This document shows, one piece after another, positions 55,196 to 64,000 of a stretch of 64,000 nucleotides of DNA; within the stretch, counting starts at the first letter, position 1; each line of letters opens with the position of its first letter. Source of the DNA: Brachionus manjavacas (lineage: Eukaryota; Rotifera; Eurotatoria; Ploima; Brachionidae); contig JAHQIY010000016.1 in the NCBI GenBank assembly GCA_019054805.1, positions 248,001-312,000 on the forward strand, given 5' to 3'. Position numbers and translations under genes: made by a program. The notes under the pieces are model-generated. The model was not told where the DNA came from and searched no databases. It worked only from the letters and a program-made list of their open reading frames with translations.

Positions 55196-58100
55196 AACAA
55201 TGGGAGACAAAAAATTTCTAATTTTGAGTTTTAATCGTGCATTTAATATGTAATTGTAAATATGCAAATAATAATTAAATTAAACTCAGGTCCCTCTCAA
55301 TTGTTTTCGAAGGCCCTGTTTTTTTTTTCATTTAATACTTTATTAATAAAAGAAATAAAATAAAATTAAAAGTTTAAATTAATTGATTTTGTTCACTTTC
55401 AACATTCAAATAAACCAATCTATCTGTGACACAATGTCTGTTAAGTTGAACACCTACCAAGTGGCTCATTTCTGTTTTTACCACTAGTTCTTCTCTTGGT
55501 TCTTCATCTTCACTCAATTGAGGTTCTTCTTCATCACTTGCATTTGCCATTTTTAGTGCTGCTCCTTTCCTGAAGTCTGATCTTTAATTATCTAATTGTT
55601 TTTGGAAAAATCTTGGAAACAAAATTAGATCAATTCTACAAGCATTAAAAACTTGCAAGGAGAGTTTCTGTTCAATTTTAGATTTGCTCCTTTTGCTCAA
55701 AAATATCAAATGCGCAATTTACAAAAAAATAAGAAATTACAGGCAGCTAAAATCATAAGGTAAACTAAACAAAATGCACACTGCAGAGTGCACATAATCT
55801 ATATGAAATTATTTTCATTGGGTTAATTTTGCAGACTTTTGCAAATTTTACCTTATAATTTAACAAAGAATGTTAAATCCAAAAACGTACCTCTGCATTA
55901 ATTCTATTAAGAATCTACAGTTTATTTAATAATTTAAACTTTGTTTGATCATTTCGAGCATCAAAAATTGATCATAATCTTCAATTTACCAAATCGCATT
56001 GCTTATTTTCATTTTTTTTAACTTGAAATTTGAAAGTTTTAAATGTAAAAAGACTGTAATAAAATTTCGCATTTGAAATTTTTTAGCAAAAGAGCAAATT
56101 GAAAATTGAACTAATATTTACTTTGCCAGCAACCTTGAACCTTTCAAATGGTTAATCAATGGTTTTGATGAGTTTTTAAAGTTTTAAAAGTTGTGACTGA
56201 TCCAAAAATTTGGAAAAACTATAAAGATTTTAACGTTCTTTGTGAATTTATTTCACTTAATCCATGAACAGTGTTCATCAGATTTTCGTTTTTTGCCAAA
56301 TTTGATCCGCTCTGTCCTATTAATTGTCCAGTACCTTTGACTTTGATTGTCCTCATAGCCATATTTGTGTTGCCAGAATTTTTTTATGATTTAAATGTAC
56401 ACATATTTGATCGAATCTGAGCTTTTAAATAAATATCTAAATAAAATATTATCTTTATTTTAAGTTTAAATTTTTATCTATTTTAGTTTTATTTAATATG
56501 ATAAATTTAATGAGCACAGAAATAAATTACTGATTACAATATACTTTTCAGCAACTCTGAATTAGATTATTAAGCAAGTCTCTTAAAGTCTTCAAAAAAT
56601 CTGCCCATTTTGATGCTTAAGGTCACATATTACACAAATTCCTGAAAATATTTTTTTCCCTAAAACACTGAATATATATTTGAAAATCGTATTATTTCTT
56701 TGTTCAATTTTTCTCAGTCTTGAAAAATACCTCACAAATATTTTTATAAAAAAATAGATTTTTATAGCTTCTTTTAATCCTCATTATATTTTTTATGTGG
56801 TGGAACAGGTGCAGCAGACCTCTCTCCTTTGACAACAACATGTATTTGAAATTTAATGTATCTAAAAGAAGGAAAAATAAAAAAAAATAAAGAAACAACA
56901 TAATAAGTTGAAAATGAAATTATTTTTAATTTAAAAAATAGAAATTATGCAATTTTTTTTATTATAAGGCATGTAATTTTGCAGTCCTAAAAGAAGAAAA
57001 AAATAGTCCTTATTTTTATAAAAATATTTCTTTTTTAAAAGTAGTTTTCTTTTGTATTTTTTTTATCATCACCATATATGACGTAATTTTTGAAATAAAT
57101 AATAATAGATAATAATAAGAATATATTTTTTATCAGAAAACATGTTATATATTGATAATGATAATTAACTTTCAAATACAAGTTTGTTAAAAACTCAATT
57201 AAATTAAAAAAGAAATCAAAGAATTCAAATTTTAGCGAAGCATGTAGATTATAAAGAGCTTGATTATAAGGTATATAAAAATAACAAAGATTTTTCATTT
57301 AAAAATTTAATTTAAAAGGTTGAAATACAAGGCGACCAAAAGAAAAAACAACAGTTAAAAACACCTTCTGGTTTTTTCCATCTTTTTTCCCTTTATGTCA
57401 ATTTTATTCTTATTATATTGTATCATCAAAAATAGCTTTTCTTTATTATAAGACTTAAGTTAAATTTGAGGGAGAAAACATTGGCGTTCTTCCACTAGAA
57501 ATATTTTTTAATACTACTGCTGACAAAAAAATTTTCATTAAAAGCTTTCTAATCATAAAAATACTAAATTTTTTATGTATCTTTTAGACGAAGGCTTTGT
57601 AAGATCTAACATATCTTATTTATGAGAACATTTCCTGACATTTTTATAATATTTTGTTAATTTATTTTTAATTTTAAATCAATTTGGAGTTTTTTCCTAA
57701 TAATTATTCAGATTTTTGTTTTTTTTTAAAACAAAATAAGCATTTTTGATTATTAAGGCTATTTAAAATTTTACATTGTTTCATAAAAAATAATAAAAGT
57801 TTCAACAAAATAAAATATTTCAAAATTTTTTCGAAAAGTAAATTTTTTAAAACAATCTATAATAAAAAATAGAAATAACACGAAAAAAAAGTTCAAAATA
57901 AAAAGGAAAAATTTTATCAGAATGAAACAAAGATAATGATTTGAATTTCTAAATTCTCATATTAAACTTAAAAATCGATTTAAAATGGTTTTATCTATTT
58001 CCTCTTTAAAATGTATTTAAAAAAGTAGATTAAATTCTCAAAAAACGAAAAATATTTACTTTTTTTTTTAAAGTTAAATTTGATCAACAATCGTTTTAAA

Positions 58101-58280
58101 TTTGATTTGTTTCCATTGCATGTTATCTAATTTTTTATCTTTAAAAAAAAAAAAATTTCCTGTCTTTTTTTTTTAATTTTTTTCACTGATTTTATCTTTT
58201 TTTGTGTATTTCAATATTTGAATATTTAATCTAAAATTAAACTTTTGTTGTATTTATGTAAACATTTATTTTAATATTTT
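55196..58280. other. intergenic, no gene seen
   Basis: About 3 kb of AT-rich DNA. The short open frames at 56704-56901 and 57035-57298 (minus) are Phe/Tyr/Leu-rich products of poly-A/T and are not supported as genes. Confidence 0.5.
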
Positions 58281-58400
58281 AATTTCTTAAACATAATTGT
58301 AAATTAAAAATAGGAAAACTAACAGTACAAAAATCCTTGTATTTAATTTTATTTTATTTTTAACATCGCCAAGTCTGGCGTAATTTTATGAATAAATAAT
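58281..58400 (+). repeat. diverged arm of the foldback element
   Basis: Parallels 955-1090: AATTTCTTAAACATAATT, GGAAAAC, AATTTTATTTTATTT, ATCGCC then TCTGGCGTAA and ATGAATAAATA occur in the same order. Only one arm is seen, then an AAT microsatellite. Confidence 0.6.
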
Positions 58401-58425
58401 AATAATAATAATAATAATAATGATA
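58394..58425. repeat. (AAT)n microsatellite
   Basis: AATAATAATAATAATAAT tract. A second, similar one lies at 58829-58856. Confidence 0.9.
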
Positions 58426-58599
58426 ATTAATTACATTTTCTGTTTTTCGAAATAAAAGTTAAAAAAAGATTTTTAATTATTCAATCTTTAAAGTTCACAA
58501 TTGGCCTTTCAAGTTCAACAAGAAGGAATTGACAACTTGTCGAAGCATGTCTTCTATGGCAATCGAATGAACTTTCTGGGGATCTGATAAATTCTTTTT

Positions 58600-58660
58600 C
58601 AATTTATTTTATTTATTTATTTATTTATTTCAGTGAACGCCTTGAAGGCGATGTAAAGTT
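58600..58660 (-). repeat. LINE 3'-end relic with hairpin CGCCTTGAAGGCG
   Basis: Minus strand: CGCCTTCAAGGCG (58638-58650), then CACTGAAATAAATAAATAAA. It matches 1798-1860 in both hairpin and tail type. Confidence 0.5.
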
Positions 58661-58826
58661 ATAAGATTAAAAAAAAAAGGAAAAAAAGACAAAAAATTAG
58701 ATAGATAATTAATGCACTCAAAAACAAATATGACAAATACTTTAATTCGTAATTTTACTAATAAACTCAATGTAATACAATTGCTCGGCTTAATTATCCC
58801 AACTCTGCGATCTATACTCATTGCAG

Positions 58827-58828
<2 letters not shown>

Positions 58829-58856
<28 letters not shown>
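58829..58856. repeat. (TAA)n microsatellite
   Basis: TAATAATAATAATAATAATA tract. Confidence 0.9.
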
Positions 58857-58857
<1 letters not shown>

Positions 58858-58954
58858 CATAGGTAAAAAATTGATTGCATAAAAAAAATCTTTGCTTTTT
58901 AATGTCTTCTCAGATGGTCTCAAATAGTCAAATACTTTAATGGGTTTGCCTAAC

Positions 58955-59432
58955 CACCGCACATATAAAAATTTTAACGCACATTCCGAAAATTCTGTCG
59001 CACAAATTTTTTTTAACAAAAATTTACTGAACAATACATCAAAAACTTGCTACCGCACATTTTTGAAATAGTTTCAACGCAAATAAATTTTATTTTAACG
59101 CACATTTGAAAAAAAAATCGATTTATTTAAAATTTTAAAAATTTGAGGACTAAAGTAGCTGAAAGCTATTCTGCCAAAAGAAAATATAACAAAACCAAAA
59201 AGCCAAAAGAAAAAAGAGGGAGAATGAAACTAAATGATTCCCTCAATGATATTGACGAGGATTTAAAAGGTATTTGAATAGGAAAAAATTAAAATTTTGA
59301 TTTAAATATAAAAAATTTATAAAAAAAAAACTCGTATCGCCTCATTTTATTTTAATAAATATTTTAAAATATAATTTTTTTGATTTTTTTAATGAGTTTA
59401 CATTTAAATGTGCGTTAAAAAAATGTGCGCCC
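58955..59432. mobile_element. element with CGCACAT-bearing inverted ends
   Basis: The left side has CCGCACAT, then ACGCACATT (58957-58986) and further CGCACA words at 59002, 59056 and 59098. The right side has the inverse, AATGTGCGTTAAAAAAATG and TGTGCGCCC (59408-59432). Flanking CTTTAAT words also mirror. The middle (59152-59272) has a short open stretch, YNKTKKPKEKRGRMKLND, that may be coding debris. Confidence 0.5.
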
Positions 59433-61696
59433 AAAAAAAACAAATCCATACTTTAATAGCTTGAGAAAAAAGAGAGCTCATCTCGAATTGGATCACAATT
59501 GGAAAATTTCTATCTTTAAATGTGATTCTAATTTAATCATTTTTTTGCTTTTAAAAAATTGATTATTATGACAATAGGATTTCAAATAATTTTCAAATTA
59601 ACATGAAAACTTTTCAAGTGCATTGGAAAACTAAAAAAACTTTTGTCAAAAAGATAGTTAAAGCTTGTGCTTATATTAGCATTAAAATTGAGTATTATTC
59701 AAATTTTATTTATTTGACTTATCCAGTAAAATTTTAATATATTCTAATATCTTGTTCTTAATATCATTTTTTTGCATTTATAATATCCGGCATTCGATTG
59801 AAAAAGAGGCAAATTTTCCAACAACCTCATCTAAAAAAAATGTTCTCTTTTTTTTTTCTCTTCTCTCATTGAATTCATTAATCTCTCCATTAAATCAAAC
59901 TGAATCTTTAATTTGTATTAATTTCCATCTTTGAGTCGTTTATCTTGTTATTTTAATTTTAAATTAAAAAAAATCTAAAGAAAATGAATAAACAAAAAAA
60001 ATTAAAAATAAAATTTGAATTTCAAATTGGTTCGAAACAAAACAATAATTTTCTAATAAATATCTCAACATTTAATTTCTATGCTAGAATATTTGTAGCT
60101 GCTTTTTTTAACAAGCATTTTTATTGTCGTCATGATCGTCTCCACTCTCACGAATCTAATTTGATTTGCAATCGAAATCTTAATCAAACAACTTTTGCAG
60201 TTCCACTTTCAGCCTAGTTCAATTGCTCAGGCTTAAACGCTTCATTTAGCTCCTAATCAAAACGCCAACTCTGTCAGCTCGCGTCCAATTTGCATTTGCT
60301 TGCAATTCTTTAAATTTTAAATTTAATAAATATTCAAATTTTTAATTCAAATTCAAGATTTAGCTTGGATATGAATAATAATCATGATTATCATGATAGT
60401 TATCATCATTAGTATAAAACTGTTTGTTTATTAGATAAAAATTGAATTCGGGACTTGATTAACTTTGTAGATAGGAAAAAGTGAGCGACAATTGAGGCAA
60501 GAGTTTTGAAGAAGTGTTGCCTAAGCCTGTGTGCCATGGTGAATGTGAGAGTAGTTTTGAAAATATTTGAGCTTCAAATAGGACAAGTACTGATAGGCAA
60601 TCAGTGATGTTTTTCACTAAATTGGCTTGGTATGTATCGAACAATCAAGTCAATCTTTCTTATGGTAATTTTTCCAAAAATTTAATTTATTCGAATTGAA
60701 AATTTTTAAATAAATACAAACTGATTTTCAAATGAGGCAACAATTAACATATAAAAAAGCTTAGTTTTTTTTTTCATTTCGAGAAGTTGCTTATCTTATC
60801 TGTTTTTGGTATGAGTTGAGTTTTGTGTTGCTTCATCCAGAGAGTCCAGAGCAGGGAGAGAAGAGAAGAGAACAATTGCGCAAAAAAGAGACTCCATTCA
60901 ATAGTAATTAAATTCGAATGATTTAAATTTTAGATTTTAAATTTGAATTTAAAATTTTTCCTCATTTCTATTTGAAATTAGGCTCGAGTCTCTGATTTCA
61001 AAAAAGCTTAACATTTTAAATTTTCTCTCGTTTAAGGAATATTGGCCTAAATTAAGTAATTGATTGCAAATTTTTCTCTAGTTTTTTTTTCTCTTAACTT
61101 TCCAAATAGCAAAAACACATTTTAACTTTTTTCATTGATAAAATTTTTATCTTTATTTTTGTTTAATAAAAATTTCAACAATGACTCTGAAAGAAAAGGA
61201 TTATGAGGCATTGTTTTTGTTTTGTTTTTTTTTTTTCAATTTTTCTCCAAAATCAGCAAAAAGATTTGGGAATTTTGTTTTTGAAAAACTTTTAGAAATA
61301 AAATTCTTGAGGCAATTTTTCACTTTATTTTGAGTGTTTAGTTTGTGCTCATCAAGGTAAAGATTAATCATGTGTTGACAAATTTGCATAAATGTGAAGT
61401 ACTAGGCCTGTTTGTTGAGTAAAATATTGAGCAAACGGTTCAACTTTAGCTATTAATAAATGGTAAACATTAGTTGTTGCTTTATTTATTACTAGCTAAA
61501 TATATAAATGGCTAATTTAAATTTTTGATTTGGATCTAAAGTGAAGTTAAAATTAAAATAAAAAATAAATAAATGAACAACAAATATAAGAAAATTATAA
61601 AAACAAAATATCTAATTTACATTCGGCCAATTTATAAACAATTGAGGAGAAATTTTAAAATTTAAATTTTTTATTTATTGGAGATTTGTTTCTAAA
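59433..61696. other. intergenic, no gene seen
   Basis: AT-rich. A purine run (GGGAGAGAAGAGAAGAGAAC) lies at 60855-60875. No supportable gene. Confidence 0.5.
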
Positions 61697-61925
61697 TTTG
61701 TAAGACTCATAAAGCTCGATCCAAATTGACGTTTAAGCTTTATTTAAATTTTATACTTTTTTTTTCATTTTGGAATCTAATTCTTTTGATTAATTTCAAT
61801 TTTTATTTTTTATTTTTTCGCTTAAAATTTGCATGTCTGATATTTGAAGATTTATTCTTCAATTTTTTCTAGAGGCTTTATTCACTATTCATCATTTAGG
61901 TGTTTAACTTTTTAGATTTTTTTAA
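61697..61925 (+). repeat. dispersed repeat, copy 1
   Basis: Shares GTAAGACTCATAA, TTTGCATG, CTGATATTTGAAGATTTATT and the following T-rich/TTCTAG word with 63236-63450, in the same order. Non-coding. Confidence 0.7.
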
Positions 61926-62608
61926 TTTCATCAAATAGAGACAAAAAGTACCAGTTGCTGGTCATCAATTTACTACTTGTATGAATACCAGCATTGCTGA
62001 TCTTTTTTTTTTTATTTAGTTCGAGTAAGCAATTTTGATTTATTAAGATTTAATTTTTATCGTGAAAAAAAATCAATGTTTTAAAATATTAATATCTTTT
62101 ATATTTAAATTTTTATGGGCTTTGCTAGGAGGACCAGTTTAAGTCACAAGAGTGCTAAGTCTTCTGTAATTCATTTTCTCTCAAATCCAAGTTCTCCTCT
62201 GAGATCTAATTTGAATCGTGGAAAAAATTTCTGCAAAACGTCTGCAATTCTCTGTACTTTGCACAGAAAGTGTTTTGATCAAATGCACAGTAACTTTACA
62301 GGTTTTTAAAAGTTTTTTTAAATAATTTTAAGGCATTTTTTTAATTGGGAAATGATCAACTCGATGCAGTTACCTCTATGTCAGACTGGAGCCTTTTTTC
62401 AAAAAAGGTTTAGTGAGGTTCGGTTCAAAAGAGCAGAACAAAGTGTAAAAAAATTAAATAGCTTTTTTAATGAAAGTCTAAAATTAGTTCTGTGAACGAA
62501 GAATGGTGAAACATTCAAAGTAGCATCAACTGTAAAAGTCTGCTAATGATGTGCTCAATCTATATTAATTTCTGCTAAACTCTACAATTTTTTTTTTTTT
62601 TTTTAAAG

Positions 62609-62668
62609 TATAGTTTGGGTTTAAACCCCGGCAGTTTGGAATGGATCTTAGTCCTTCTTTTCAGCCGC
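62609..62668 (-). repeat. LINE/SINE 3'-end repeat, copy 2
   Basis: Minus strand: GCTGAAAAGAAGGACTAAGA, then TCCATTCCAAACTGCC, hairpin GGGTTTAAACCC and a poly-A tail (plus-strand T run 62589-62604). Counterpart of 6453-6515. Confidence 0.65.
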
Positions 62669-63235
62669 ATGAAAAAATCATTTTTTTTAGTAATTTCAAA
62701 AAAAATAGTGAATTGGGTAAGTAATAATTAAAGTAAAAAAAAATAAAAAAGAATAAAAATAAGAATAAGAGCTACAGCAGACTCTACAAATTTAGCAGAC
62801 TTTGATTTTTAATGCAACTTTGAATGCTGCACCATGCTGCATTCAAACAACTAATTTTAGACTTTAGAAAAAGAGTTATTCAATTTTTTTTAATTTTTTT
62901 CTGTTCTTTTTATCATTTTGTATTGAATTTCACACAGCCATCAAAAAGGTACTGGAAAAGGGGATGAGTGCCTCCCCATTAGAGATTCGAGCAGAGGATG
63001 ATAAAAAATAAAAAAGGGTCTTGGTCCAGGAAATTGCAGAGTTTTTGCAGAGGAGAATTTAAATAAACTTTCGTTTGTGCTAAGTCTTTGGAAAGAGTCG
63101 AGTCGAGTATTAGTCTTTTTATATATAAGTAAATTGGAGATCTATCAGTTAAAATTTTACTTTGAAGTTCGAATATATTCTTTAAAAGATTGCCATCTAT
63201 TATTTTAATCACATTTTAATTTTGCATATTGGATG

Positions 63236-63450
63236 CGTGTAAGACTCATAATGCTCGATTTAAATTGATGTTTAATCTTAATTTGAATTTTATATATTTT
63301 TTTGGTTTTTGAATTTAGAATTATTTTTATTTATTTTTTGCTTTAAATTTGCATGCCTGATATTTGAAGATTTATTGACCAATTTTTTTCTAGGGATTTA
63401 AGCCACTTTTCTCAATTAAGTTATTTAATTTTGAAGATTTTTTTAGAATA
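63236..63450 (+). repeat. dispersed repeat, copy 2
   Basis: Partner of 61697-61925, about 1.5 kb further on, clearly diverged but colinear. Confidence 0.7.
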
Positions 63451-63647
63451 CAGGTCATCGTTTTAGCAATTCATAAATTCAAAGACCTAATTTAAATAGC
63501 TACAATTTAATTTTATTACTCTGCATTAGCTTAATGTTTAATATATTAAAATTAGAATAGAAAAGTGGAATATATTTTCTCACTTTTGTCGAAAAATAAA
63601 TAATAGTGTTTCTTTTTTTTAATTGTTTTGGATATGATCAATTAATA

Positions 63648-63880
63648 TTAGTGGTAGTAGGGGTCATCTAAACCATCGCCAAAAGGTTTACAATACTTTG
63701 CTGCACTAAACATCTCATGATCAATTCGAGCTTTGAAACTGTTGACTGTTTTGGCTGGCATTGTTTTCTTGGTCAATTCCACGATTCCACAACTGTATTC
63801 ATCAAAAACAAGTAACCAAGTTGTCCTCTTTTGTTGATTTCTCTCACAAAGTTCTCATAATTTGCTTTTCTTAGACTCCG
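63648..63880 (-). pseudogene. LINE RT extreme C-terminal tail
   Basis: Minus-strand pieces: LRKANYENFVREINKRGQLG, LMNTVVESWN, then after a frameshift ELTKKTMPAKTVNSFKARID and HEMFSAAKYCKPFGDGLDDP, ending YYH at a stop. The pattern (xNxVVExWN...A.TVN.FK.RID) is the standard end of CR1/Jockey-like RTs. Confidence 0.65.
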
Positions 63881-64000
63881 ACATTAAATTTTCTATAATT
63901 TATTCCTTTCACCAAATTTATCTCAAATTTGTGTATTAAATCGCCTCACTTTTGTTGAAAAATACATTTTGAGTTTTTTTTTTTTTATTAGTTTGGATAT

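Noticed and set aside
59752..60217. Two plus-strand open frames of 60-77 codons
   Set aside because: Phe/Leu/Asn-rich translation of A/T runs, with no recognisable domain or splice context.
1..64000. CRISPR arrays, operons with ribosome binding sites, prophage
   Set aside because: Spliceosomal introns and animal gene families show this is eukaryotic nuclear DNA; no spaced direct-repeat array was seen.

Overview
The window is AT-rich eukaryotic DNA from a small-genome animal. Its genes have very short introns (about 40-70 bases, with a few of 100-570) carrying GT-AG borders, and their products are animal proteins: KAT8/MOF histone acetyltransferase, proteasome subunit PSMB2, a Prune-type phosphoesterase, an annexin A7/A11-like protein, a calpain, a CREB3-like membrane-anchored bZIP factor and a Disco/basonuclin zinc-finger factor. 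The composition, short introns and abundant fragmented CR1/Jockey-like LINEs would fit a monogonont rotifer such as Brachionus. That assignment is inference; no rRNA or marker gene is present.

Layout. 0-4 kb: a near-perfect 735-base foldback element, a second inverted-repeat element and a single-exon prune homologue (minus). 4-11 kb: a graveyard of non-LTR retrotransposon (LINE) pieces on both strands. 12.0-13.6 kb: a three-exon annexin gene (plus). 14.2-17 kb: a LINE (minus) with endonuclease and reverse-transcriptase (RT) sequence but a large internal deletion. 18-25.6 kb: a compact block of five genes: KAT8 (minus), PSMB2 (minus), a thioesterase (plus, divergent from PSMB2 with 246 bases between start codons), an atypical calpain (minus, seven exons) and an unrecognised single-pass membrane protein (minus). 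25.6-36.7 kb: about 11 kb with no recognised gene except one LINE tail. It leads into the GC-rich, apparently single-coding-exon disco/basonuclin gene at 36.7-38.3 kb and holds simple repeats, a GC-rich block and a diverged duplicated segment, as expected of a developmental regulator's upstream region.

39-50 kb: degraded RT fragments and a truncated piggyBac-like element with TTAA flanks and terminal repeats, sitting inside an older inverted-repeat element. 50.7-51.9 kb: the five-exon CREB3-like gene (minus). 52-64 kb: gene-poor, with a TA-flanked 282-base MITE, RT relics, an element edged by CGCACAT motifs and a dispersed 220-base repeat.

The genes do not form one pathway. The recurring theme is mobile DNA. 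At least nine LINE remnants are present, and several LINE 3' ends carry a short hairpin next to a microsatellite or poly-A tail. Two copies of one family (4.78 and 6.15 kb) show compensatory changes in a predicted stem, suggesting a conserved RNA structure for target-primed reverse transcription. Exon coordinates were worked out by hand from reading frame, splice borders and family resemblance. They are generally consistent in phase, except one join in the calpain gene.
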